A DNA stretch of 13,056 nt, taken from NCBI GenBank assembly GCA_964418425.1, contig CAYQLT010000069.1:1-13056 (forward strand), in the 5' to 3' direction. Both the position numbers and the translations under genes were made by a program. This stretch comes from CAYQLT01 sp964418425 (lineage in GTDB: Bacteria; Bacillota; Limnochordia; Limnochordales; Geochordaceae). This document shows, in pieces, positions 1 through 6,424 of the stretch. Below the pieces are notes generated by a model that made no database searches, had not been told where the DNA came from, and saw nothing but the letters and a program-made list of their open reading frames with translations. The first letter of the stretch is position 1, and each line of letters begins with the position of its first letter.

Positions 1-39
1 CGCCTGGCCAGCGACAAGGTGGTGGTGTTGCCGCAGTGA
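1..39 (+). CDS. 3' end of an upstream gene (unidentified)
   Basis: The first frame is open from base 1 and reads RLASDKVVVLPQ before a TGA at 37-39. The residue mix is plausible for the C-terminus of a protein, and the gene would run in the same direction as everything downstream. Twelve codons are too few to assign a family, and an open frame of this length is expected by chance in DNA this rich in GC. The 87 bases to the next start hold a strong hairpin (70-91) but no T-run, so it is unclear whether this gene is co-transcribed with cluster 1. Confidence 0.35.
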   Translation, partial: RLASDKVVVLPQ

Positions 40-69
40 CGCCGGCCGGACACGAGCCGACGAGGATGA

Positions 70-91
70 GCCGGGCCTGTGGGGGCCCGGC
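70..91 (+). other. Perfect 8-bp inverted repeat upstream of cluster 1
   Basis: GCCGGGCC (70-77) and GGCCCGGC (84-91) are exact reverse complements around a 6-base loop. The hairpin lies between the upstream stop codon and the first solute-binding gene, about 20 bases before that gene's SD. No T-run follows, so it is not a canonical intrinsic terminator. It could be a 5'-UTR hairpin, an RNA 3'-end stabiliser or chance in GC-rich DNA. Confidence 0.4.
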
Positions 92-112
92 GGAGCACGA
101 CGCCACCTGGAA

Positions 113-117
113 GGGAG
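113..117 (+). promoter_or_regulatory. RBS deciding the first solute-binding gene start
   Basis: GGGAG lies 9 bases before a GTG at 127-129. The in-frame ATG at 148 is 30 bases away and the GTG at 136 is 18 away, so 127 is the best-supported start. Confidence 0.55.
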
Positions 118-126
118 AGACCAGCG

Positions 127-1521
127 GTGGTTTGGGTGAGAAACCCGATGGCAAAGGCCATGCTGGCGCTTGTCGTCATGGGGTTGCTGTGGTTGGCCGC
201 CGGTGCGACCATGCAGGCCGGCGCGCCGCAGGTGGTTCAGCTGCGCGCCTGGACGGTGGGGCCGGACACCCCCGCCTACTACCGGGCCGAAAACCTCAAG
301 CTGGCCGCCGCTCGGCTCAACAAGTTCCTCGAGGACACCGGGGCGGCGGTCCGGGTTCAGGTGGATGCGGACTTCTGGACGGAATCCTGGGACAGCTACC
401 GGCGGCGCAACATCCTGGCGTTCCAGGAGGGCAAGCCGGACGTGGTGGCGGATATCGTGCTCTCCAGCCACCTGGACGTCCCGGTCTGGGCCGAGGGCGG
501 GTGGATCATCCCGCTGGATCGCTATATCGAACGGTACTGGGACATGACGTACCAGGACTTCTTCCCGCACCTGTGGGAGTCCGTCACCTATAAGGGGCAG
601 CGCTGGGCCGTCCCCCAGGACATCGAGGTGCGGATGGTCTGGTACCGCAAGGATAAGCTGCGGGCACTGGGCTGGAGCGAGGCGGATATCGCCGACCTGC
701 CCCGCCGGGTCCGGGACGGCGAGTTTACGTTGAACGACCTGGCCGACCTCGCCCGCCGGATGAAGGCCGCGGGCCTGGTGGAGTGGGGCGCGCTGCACCG
801 GCCGACCGCCGGCCCGGATTTCTTCCAGTTCGTGGTGGCCTTCGGCGGCCAGTACTTTGACGCCGCGTCCGGCAAGCTGGTGCTGGAGCGGCAGGCCATG
901 CGGTCCGCGCTGGATTTCTTCCACCGCCTCGCCCGCGTCGACCGGGTGCTGCCCGAGGGGATGACCACCTGGTCGTGGCCGGCGGTGCATCGCAGCATCG
1001 CGGTGGACGGCACGGCAGGCATGCAGATCACCGGCGGCATGTGGAACTGGGCGGAGTGGCAACGGGACTTCAAGGTGCCCGAGGAGCAGCTGTGGGAGAC
1101 CATCACCTTCAGCCTCATCCCCCGCGGGGCGCCGGGCGGGCGACCCAACCAGCTGGGCCACCCGCTGGCCTACATGGTCTCCAGCGCCTCGCGCCACAAG
1201 GAGCTGGCCTTCTTGCTCATCACCCTGGCCTCCGCGGTGGATCTCAACACCAACCATGCCCTGACGGGCGCCAAGCTGGCCATCCGCCGCTCCCAGACGG
1301 CCTTTGCGCCCTTTGCCCAGGCGCGCTTCCCGGCAGCGGCGGCCACGCTGTTGCCCCAGCAGATCTTCATGCCGCCCCACCCGGGTTCGGGACTGTACAG
1401 CAGCCTCTTTCACGAGGCCATCGGCGCCGTGGAGACCGGCGCGTTGTCCCCGGCGGCAGCGGTGGACATGATGGCCAGCCGCCTGCAGCGGGAACTGCGC
1501 GACCAGATCCTGGTGCGCTAG
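127..1521 (+). CDS. ABC transporter extracellular solute-binding protein (cluster 1)
   Basis: Predicted family 1-type (sugar/polyol/glycerophosphate) solute-binding protein of 464 residues, slightly longer than the usual 420-450. It should capture substrate outside the membrane and deliver it to the two permeases encoded next. The N-terminus is a Sec signal peptide: R5 and K10, then a hydrophobic core around residues 11-26 (LALVVMGLLWLAAG) and a likely cut near A27-A33. The whole protein has no cysteine, so it cannot be a lipoprotein. Family-like landmarks are the PDVVADIV segment, GGWIIPLDRY, and YKGQRWAVPQDIEVRMVWY, which matches the usual G-x-x-YGVP...YN-K region. The start is GTG 127, chosen from the SD at 113-117; 79 and 148 are in-frame alternatives. 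The ligand is not identifiable. The downstream GDPD gene suggests glycerophosphodiesters or glycerol-3-phosphate (UgpB-like role), but that is context only. Confidence 0.88.
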   Translation: MVWVRNPMAKAMLALVVMGLLWLAAGATMQAGAPQVVQLRAWTVGPDTPAYYRAENLKLAAARLNKFLEDTGAAVRVQVDADFWTESWDSYRRRNILAFQEGKPDVVADIVLSSHLDVPVWAEGGWIIPLDRYIERYWDMTYQDFFPHLWESVTYKGQRWAVPQDIEVRMVWYRKDKLRALGWSEADIADLPRRVRDGEFTLNDLADLARRMKAAGLVEWGALHRPTAGPDFFQFVVAFGGQYFDAASGKLVLERQAMRSALDFFHRLARVDRVLPEGMTTWSWPAVHRSIAVDGTAGMQITGGMWNWAEWQRDFKVPEEQLWETITFSLIPRGAPGGRPNQLGHPLAYMVSSASRHKELAFLLITLASAVDLNTNHALTGAKLAIRRSQTAFAPFAQARFPAAAATLLPQQIFMPPHPGSGLYSSLFHEAIGAVETGALSPAAAVDMMASRLQRELRDQILVR

Positions 1522-1560
1522 CCCCGAAGGTGCGGATGCGACCGTGAACCACAAAGACGA

Positions 1561-1589
1561 GCCTGCCGGCGGCGCTGCCGCCGGCAGGC
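1561..1589 (+). other. Perfect 13-bp hairpin between solute-binding and permease genes
   Basis: GCCTGCCGGCGGC (1561-1573), loop GCT, GCCGCCGGCAGGC (1577-1589) form an uninterrupted 13-bp stem with a 3-base loop. It starts 40 bases after the solute-binding stop codon. If the permease begins at 1616 the hairpin is intergenic; if it begins at GTG 1544 the hairpin is inside codons 6-16. No T-run follows, so full termination is unlikely. In maltose-type operons, hairpins at this junction are known to protect the upstream mRNA and give more binding protein than permease; that role here is inferred. Confidence 0.6.
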
Positions 1590-1600
1590 CGGCACGAGAA

Positions 1601-1606
1601 GAGGTG
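1601..1606 (+). promoter_or_regulatory. RBS favouring permease start at 1616
   Basis: GAGGTG matches the anti-SD over six bases and sits 9 bases before GTG 1616. The longer alternative at GTG 1544 has only GAAGGTG (1526-1532) at 11 bases. Confidence 0.5.
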
Positions 1607-1615
1607 GCACAAGCG

Positions 1616-2569
1616 GTGGCAGCGCCCCGCCGCCGAAAGGGACCGGGCGGTCTCGGGGCGTCGCCTTTGCGCGGTTGGGCCTTGCCCCTTTTCCTGCTCG
1701 CCCCCTCCATCGCGATCACCCTGATCTTCTACGTGGCCCCGGCCGTGATCACCGGCGCCATGGGCCTTACGGACATGGACTATCGCCTGCGGTGGAACTT
1801 CGTGGGCCTTCGCAACTACGTGGACATGCTGGAGGACTTCCTGCTGCCCGGGGTCTTCTGGAACACTCTCGTCTACACGTTCGCAACCCTCGCGCTGTTC
1901 AACGTGGGGTTCGCGCTGCTGTTGGCCCTGGCCACCGCCCACGTGGACGAGCGCGCCGGTGCGTTCTTCCGGGCTTTGTGGCTGTTGCCGCGCTTTTCGC
2001 CCCCCATCGTCTACGGCGTGATCTGGCTGTGGATCCTCGACCCGACCCGGATGGGGTTTCTCAACAGCCTGTGGCTTGCCGCCGGCGGACGTCAACCCGT
2101 CAACTGGATCAGCCAGTACCCGATGCCGGTCATCGTGGTCATCAACGGCGTCATCGGCGCCTCGTTCGGGATGGTGATCTTCTACTCGGCCATCCGCTCC
2201 ATCCCCCGGGACTACCTGTGGGCGGCGCACGTGGACGGAGCCAGCTGGCTGCAACAGGTCCGCTACGTCACCCTTCCCCTGATCCGCTGGCCGCTTTTGT
2301 TTGTGACCGCCTACCAGACCCTCTCCCTTCTCACCTCCTACGAGTACATCCTCATCGTCACCGGCGGCGGGCCATACTTCAAAACCACCGTCTGGGCGCT
2401 GTATGCGTACAACCTGGCGTTCGGCGGGTACTACGCGGCCTACAAGTTCGGCTACGGCGCGGCTTTAGCGATGATCCTGGTGGCCGTGGGGATCGTGGCC
2501 TCCGTGGTGTACTGGAGAGCGTTTCGGTTCCGCCGCATGATGGCGGAGCCCCGGATCGAGGTGACGTGA
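1616..2569 (+). CDS. ABC transporter permease, MalF/UgpA type (cluster 1)
   Basis: One half of the membrane channel of a CUT1-type importer. From GTG 1616 it is 317 residues: a short basic N-terminus (PRRRK), then about six membrane segments, including roughly 21-46, 82-107, 119-141, 171-192, 222-242 and 280-302. The conserved cytoplasmic loop that docks the ATPase is at about 199-223, with VDGAS at 206-210 and TLPLI at 219-223. Its first position is tryptophan (WAAHVDG) where the family normally has glutamate (EAA---G). GTG 1544 is an in-frame alternative that would add 24 residues rich in Ala/Gly/Pro; I prefer 1616 because of its SD and because the added part coincides with the perfect hairpin at 1561-1589. 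The gene ends one base before the next permease start, so the two are probably translationally coupled. Confidence 0.87.
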   Translation: MAAPRRRKGPGGLGASPLRGWALPLFLLAPSIAITLIFYVAPAVITGAMGLTDMDYRLRWNFVGLRNYVDMLEDFLLPGVFWNTLVYTFATLALFNVGFALLLALATAHVDERAGAFFRALWLLPRFSPPIVYGVIWLWILDPTRMGFLNSLWLAAGGRQPVNWISQYPMPVIVVINGVIGASFGMVIFYSAIRSIPRDYLWAAHVDGASWLQQVRYVTLPLIRWPLLFVTAYQTLSLLTSYEYILIVTGGGPYFKTTVWALYAYNLAFGGYYAAYKFGYGAALAMILVAVGIVASVVYWRAFRFRRMMAEPRIEVT

Positions 2570-2570
2570 G

Positions 2571-3482
2571 ATGGCGGTGCGGCACGAGGCCACCCGGGCG
2601 GTGGCGGCGCCGCTTTTGCTGGACGAGCGGGCGGTCCGCCGGGAACGCCGCAGGCAGCGCCTGTTCACCGCCTCGGTGTACGCCTTCCTGACGGTGACGG
2701 CGCTCCCGCTCCTGGTGGGCTACGGGTGGCTGGTGCTCAACTCGTTCAGCCGGAAAGTCTCCTACGGGGTGATCCCCGAAGGGTTCACCCTGCAGAACTG
2801 GCGGTTTCTCGTAAACCCCCCGTCCCCCTACTACCCTCCCCTGTGGCCGACCACCTGGAACACCCTGTGGCTGGCGCTGGGCATGACCGCCGTCATGGTG
2901 GCGGTGGCCACGCCCACGGCCTACGTCATCTCCCGGTTTCACTTCCCGGCCCGAAACCTCTTCCTGGCCCTCACCCTCATCCTGCACGCCTTTCCCGGGA
3001 TCACCCTGCTCATCGCCCTTTACTACGTGCTGCGAACCCTGGGGCTGCTCAACCACATCGCCGGCGTCTTCTTGGTGAAGGCCGGGCTCATGCTGCCGCT
3101 GGGAATTTGGGTGATGAAGGGCTTTTTCGACGCCATCCCCTGGGACATCGAGATGTCCGGGCTGGTGGACGGGGCAAGCCGCATGCAGGTTCTGGTGCGC
3201 ATCTTGCTGCCGATGGTGAAGCCGGGGATCGCCGCGATCTCCATCTTCTCGTTCCTGTTCGGATGGTCCGAGTACATCTACGTCATCACATTCATCCATG
3301 ACAAGCGGGCGTGGACCCTGGCCAGCTACATCAACTCCCTCATCGGGGATTTCATGTTCGTGGATTACGGGCTTCTGGCGGCGACCGGCCTGTTCTACGT
3401 CGCCCCGGTGCTGGTCTTCTTCCTGTTCACGCAGAAGTACCTCATGAGCGTGACCGTGGGCGGCGCCAAGGGGGGAGCGTAA
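2571..3482 (+). CDS. ABC transporter permease, MalG/UgpE type (cluster 1)
   Basis: Second membrane subunit of the cluster 1 importer, 303 residues. A hydrophilic, arginine-rich N-terminus (about 1-30) precedes roughly six membrane segments (about 32-58, 94-120, 127-152, 161-182, 218-240, 265-287). The EAA-type loop reads EMSGLVDGASRMQVLVRIL at about 194-212, followed by LPMVKPG, with the conserved Glu and Gly present. The C-terminus QKYLMSVTVGGAKG is typical of MalG-like subunits. ATG 2571 has a strong SD, GAGGTGA at 2558-2564, with a 6-base spacer, and lies one base after the previous stop. It should pair with the preceding permease as a heterodimer and bind the ATPase encoded immediately downstream. 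Confidence 0.9.
   Translation: MAVRHEATRAVAAPLLLDERAVRRERRRQRLFTASVYAFLTVTALPLLVGYGWLVLNSFSRKVSYGVIPEGFTLQNWRFLVNPPSPYYPPLWPTTWNTLWLALGMTAVMVAVATPTAYVISRFHFPARNLFLALTLILHAFPGITLLIALYYVLRTLGLLNHIAGVFLVKAGLMLPLGIWVMKGFFDAIPWDIEMSGLVDGASRMQVLVRILLPMVKPGIAAISIFSFLFGWSEYIYVITFIHDKRAWTLASYINSLIGDFMFVDYGLLAATGLFYVAPVLVFFLFTQKYLMSVTVGGAKGGA
3471..3477 (+). promoter_or_regulatory. RBS deciding a TTG start for the ATPase
   Basis: GGGGGAG lies 7 bases before TTG 3485, two bases after the permease stop. The frame is open much further upstream (to 3311), but that part is inside the permease gene in another frame. Translation from TTG gives the canonical family N-terminus (ADIELRGLTKTFG). Confidence 0.65.
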
Positions 3483-3484
3483 GC

Positions 3485-4606
3485 TTGGCCGACATCGAGC
3501 TACGGGGACTCACCAAGACCTTCGGCGACGTGGTGGCCGTCAACGGGGTGAACCTGGACATCCGGGAGGGCGAGTTTCTGGCGCTTCTCGGCCCCAGCGG
3601 GTGCGGGAAGACCACCATGCTGCTGATGCTGGCGGGCATCTACCGACCTACCCGGGGAAGCATTCGGTTCGGGGGCGTCGAGGTCACCCTGCTGCCACCC
3701 AAGAGCCGGGGCGTGGGGCTGGTGTTTCAAAGCTACGCCCTTTACCCCCACATGACCGCCTACGACAACATCGCCTTCCCGCTGCGCCTGCAGAGGCTGC
3801 GGCCGGACGAGATCGACCGGCGGGTGCGGGAGGTGGCGCGGCTTGCGCAGATCGAAGAGCTGCTGCGCCGCCGCCCTGGCGAGCTTTCGGGCGGACAGCA
3901 GCAGCGGGTGGCGCTGTGCCGGGCCCTTGTCAAGCGGCCCCGGCTCTTGCTTTTGGACGAACCGCTGAGCAACCTGGACGCCCGGCTGCGGATCGAGACC
4001 CGGGCCGAGCTGAAGCGGCTTCAGCGGGAACTCGGCATCACCACCATCCTGGTCACCCACGACCAGGTGGAGGCGATGACCATGGCGGACCGCATCGCCG
4101 TGATGCGCCATGGGGTCATCGAGCAGGTGGGAACCCCCGAGGCGCTGTACGACCGGCCCGAGAACCTGTTTGTGGCCTCGTTCATCGGGGATCCCCCCAT
4201 GAACCTGCTCCCGGTGCGGCCCCGAGCGGACGGAGCGGCGCTGGTGTTGGAGGGTGCCGGCTTCTCGCTGCCGCTGGCGACGGCGGGGGAGCAGGCGCAG
4301 GGAACGTTCCCGCAAGAGATGGTGCTGGGGGTGCGACCCGAGCACATCGAGGTGGCCACCTCGCCCCGCCATGGGGCCGTTGCCGGTGAGCTCGCGCTGG
4401 TGGAGCCTCTGGGCCGGGATCTGCTGCTGAGCGTGCGTTGCGGCCGGGCCACGGTGCGCGCCCTTGTGCCGGCCGGTTCGCGGGTCGGGCCGGGGATGCC
4501 GCTTTGGCTTCGGATCCCTGCGGAACGAGTCCACCTCTTCGACGCGAAGACTCAGCGCCGGGTGGGGACTCGGTGGGCGGTCGAGCCCGCCGGGATGGCG
4601 CTGTGA
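3485..4606 (+). CDS. ugpC: ABC transporter ATP-binding protein, MalK/UgpC type (cluster 1)
   Basis: Cytoplasmic ATPase that powers the cluster 1 importer; 373 residues, normal for the MalK/UgpC/MsmX family (about 360-380). All motifs are intact: Walker A GPSGCGKTT at 36-44 (K42), Q-loop FQSYALYPH from 81 (Q82), signature LSGGQQQR at 134-141, Walker B LLLLDE at 154-159, D-loop NLDA at 163-166, and switch histidine H192 in VTHDQ. The C-terminal part (about 235-373) is the regulatory TOBE/OB-fold domain, with the family's FVASFIGDPPMNLLP and VRPEH segments. The start is TTG, set by a strong SD. The gene follows the permease by two bases and its TGA overlaps the next GTG (GTGA), so it is in the middle of a tight operon. 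Family membership is certain; the ugpC symbol is supported only by the GDPD neighbour, and malK or msmX would fit the sequence equally. Confidence 0.92.
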   Translation: MADIELRGLTKTFGDVVAVNGVNLDIREGEFLALLGPSGCGKTTMLLMLAGIYRPTRGSIRFGGVEVTLLPPKSRGVGLVFQSYALYPHMTAYDNIAFPLRLQRLRPDEIDRRVREVARLAQIEELLRRRPGELSGGQQQRVALCRALVKRPRLLLLDEPLSNLDARLRIETRAELKRLQRELGITTILVTHDQVEAMTMADRIAVMRHGVIEQVGTPEALYDRPENLFVASFIGDPPMNLLPVRPRADGAALVLEGAGFSLPLATAGEQAQGTFPQEMVLGVRPEHIEVATSPRHGAVAGELALVEPLGRDLLLSVRCGRATVRALVPAGSRVGPGMPLWLRIPAERVHLFDAKTQRRVGTRWAVEPAGMAL

Positions 4607-6174
4607 GCCGCTCGGTGGGCCACCAGGAGCGAGCCCTGGCCCTTCGCTTTGCTCCGGTGCTGCGCGTGGACCGCGGGGAGCCTTTCCTGCCGGTAGCCGT
4701 GGGGTACCACGTGTTTTACGCCGACGGGCCCTCGCCGAGCTTCCCGCGAACCGTGAGCCTCACGCTCCCGGCACCGCCCCGCCCGGCGGCTCACGAGGCG
4801 GGCCTCGTCCTGGCGCCACAGGGGGGCCGGGCGGCAGCCAACCTCCCCGCCCCTCCCGGCTCGGACAATGGGCCGCAGGGCGGGGCAGACCGGGCCGATG
4901 CGGCCATCGAGTACGCCATCTATTGGGACTGGGACATCGGCCATCTTTACGAGCTGGAGCACGTTTGGGTCTACGTGGCCGGCGGTTCGGTGCAGGCGGT
5001 GGAGGGCAGCTGGCACGGCCGCTACCACCTCCTGTTCCCCTCCCGGGAGCCCGCGTCGTTCACCGCAGACCGGCCTCCTCGCCCCATCGTGGTCGCCGAG
5101 CCGGGCAAGCACGCGCTGGCTCCATCCGAAAGCTGGTTTTCGGCGATGGCCGGCGAGGTGCGGCTTCGCTGCAGCCGGGAGGCCGGCGTGGGCGGGGTGT
5201 GGGTCACCCCCCTCTTCGAGGGTCGCATCCCGTGGAAGAACGCGGCCACCGACCGGCTGGTCCACTCGTATCTCTGGCAGCGCCGCTTCGAACCGACCCT
5301 GGTCTTCGACCGGCAGGTGGACCTGAGGGACGTCCCGTTCTTTCCCTGGCGGCAGCTCGAGCGGCGGATCCCCCAGCGGGTGCGGGCGTGGCTTCGGCGG
5401 CTGGAGGCCGAGGTGCCGCCGCATCGGCGGCGTTTTCTGCGCATCGCCCACCGGGGGGCCTCCGCCCACGCCCCGGAGAACACCGCCCGGGCCTTTGAGC
5501 TGGCGGCCGAGCTGGGGGCGGACATGGTGGAGCTGGACGTCCGCCTGACTCGGGATGGCGTACCCGTGGTCATCCACGACCCCGTCCTGGAGCGGCTCAC
5601 GGACGGCCACGGAGCGGTGGCGGAGCGCACGTGGGAGTACCTGCGCGGCCGGACGGTTCGGGGAGGCGGGCGCCTGCTGGCGCTTTCGGAGGCGCTGGAG
5701 CTCTTGGCCCGGCTGCGGCTGGGGGTCTACGTGGACATCAAGGCAAAGGAGGCCGCCCTGCCGGCCGCAGCCGAGCTGGAGCGGGCAGGGCTCACCCCCT
5801 ATGCCATCATGGGCTCTCACGATCCGGAGCTCCTGAGGGAACTTCGGAGGCAAAACCCGAAACTTCGCACCTCCTTGCTGGTGGGGCCGCCCGACCAGCT
5901 CGGTCGAGGCGTGTGGCTCGCCCTGCAGGCCGCATCGGAGCTGGCAGCCAGAATCCAGTGCGACTATGTGCACCCCTGCTGGGAGCATGTCAGCGACCGA
6001 CCCGACCGCCTGCTCGACCCGGCGTGGATCGACGCCGTGCACCGAGCCGGCCGGGGCGTCATCACCTGGCACGAGGAGCGGGCCGCGGTGATCGAGGGCC
6101 TGCGCCAACTGGGCGTCGATGGCATCTGCACCGACCGTCCCGAGCTGCTCACCACCGGCGATGGCCGGCAGTAA
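4603..6174 (+). CDS. Two-domain protein: N-terminal Vps62/NPP1-like region plus glycerophosphodiester phosphodiesterase
   Basis: 523 residues, about twice a normal UgpQ. The C-terminal half (about 280-515) is a GDPD TIM-barrel enzyme that hydrolyses glycerophosphodiesters to glycerol-3-phosphate and an alcohol. It shows IAHRGAS (H283, R284), PENT (E292), VELDVRLTRDG (E310, D312), VVIHDP (H325), VYVDIK (D378 where Glu is common) and GICTDRPELL near the end. The first half (about 1-275) is not standard for GDPD. It contains LRFAPVLRVDRGEPFLP near the start, YWDWDIGHLYELEHVWVYV at 107-125, GSWHGRYH at 135-142 and EPGKHALAPSESWF further on. That order of elements reminds me of NPP1/Vps62-type domains, but I rate this as tentative. 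No signal peptide or membrane segment is seen, so it probably acts in the cytoplasm on imported substrate. GTG 4603 overlaps the ATPase stop (GTGA), implying translational coupling; GTG 4615 is an alternative. Confidence 0.88.
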   Translation: MSRSVGHQERALALRFAPVLRVDRGEPFLPVAVGYHVFYADGPSPSFPRTVSLTLPAPPRPAAHEAGLVLAPQGGRAAANLPAPPGSDNGPQGGADRADAAIEYAIYWDWDIGHLYELEHVWVYVAGGSVQAVEGSWHGRYHLLFPSREPASFTADRPPRPIVVAEPGKHALAPSESWFSAMAGEVRLRCSREAGVGGVWVTPLFEGRIPWKNAATDRLVHSYLWQRRFEPTLVFDRQVDLRDVPFFPWRQLERRIPQRVRAWLRRLEAEVPPHRRRFLRIAHRGASAHAPENTARAFELAAELGADMVELDVRLTRDGVPVVIHDPVLERLTDGHGAVAERTWEYLRGRTVRGGGRLLALSEALELLARLRLGVYVDIKAKEAALPAAAELERAGLTPYAIMGSHDPELLRELRRQNPKLRTSLLVGPPDQLGRGVWLALQAASELAARIQCDYVHPCWEHVSDRPDRLLDPAWIDAVHRAGRGVITWHEERAAVIEGLRQLGVDGICTDRPELLTTGDGRQ

Positions 6175-6424
6175 ACGTCCGAACGAAACCGCCCGGACCA
6201 CCCGCCCGCTGGCGCCCGCCCGGCCACGCACCACGTCGCAAAGGCGAGGCGTACCGGACCGGCCAGCCCTTGCCGACGTGCTCTCCCACATCCGTCCCCT
6301 GGACCTGGGATCGCTCACCTGCCGAGAACAGGCCACCGGCAGGTGAATTCTGACCCTCCTACCTGCCTTTGCCTTGGAGGGATGACCGGCGTCCACGTCG
6401 AAAACGGTCTCAGGCGGTGAGAAC
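6175..6424 (+). other. 250-base intergenic region before the LacI-type regulator
   Basis: This is the largest gap in the window and the natural place for the end of cluster 1 and a promoter/operator for the regulator. I see no convincing coding frame, no clear -35/-10 pair and no T-run terminator. It holds the inverted repeat at 6315-6346 and a third copy of its arm (ACCTGCC, 6361-6367). A weaker pair is GACCG (6384-6388) with CGGTC (6405-6409), close to the regulator start and possibly part of an operator. Confidence 0.5.
6315..6346 (+). promoter_or_regulatory. 10-bp inverted repeat upstream of the LacI-type gene
   Basis: TCACCTGCCG (6315-6324) and CGGCAGGTGA (6337-6346) are exact reverse complements with a 12-base spacer. 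It lies 141 bases after the GDPD stop and 79 bases before the regulator start. It may be an operator, or an RNA hairpin marking the end of cluster 1; no T-run follows. The right arm can instead pair with ACCTGCC at 6361-6367. Confidence 0.45.

Noticed and set aside
70..91. Hairpins at gene junctions as intrinsic terminators
   Set aside because: None of the inverted repeats found (70-91, 1561-1589, 6315-6346, 7461-7479, 12001-12045) is followed by a T-run.
3311..3484. Upstream extension of the cluster 1 ATPase to 3311
   Set aside because: It lies inside the permease gene in another frame; TTG 3485 has a strong SD and yields the canonical N-terminus.
4438..4602. Upstream extension of the GDPD gene to 4438
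   Set aside because: It overlaps the ATPase C-terminal domain in another frame with low-complexity translation; GTG 4603 gives the typical GTGA overlap.
6119..6346. A 75-codon + frame in the gap before the LacI-type gene
   Set aside because: It starts inside the GDPD gene, has low-complexity Pro/Arg/Thr content and no SD; not supported as a gene.
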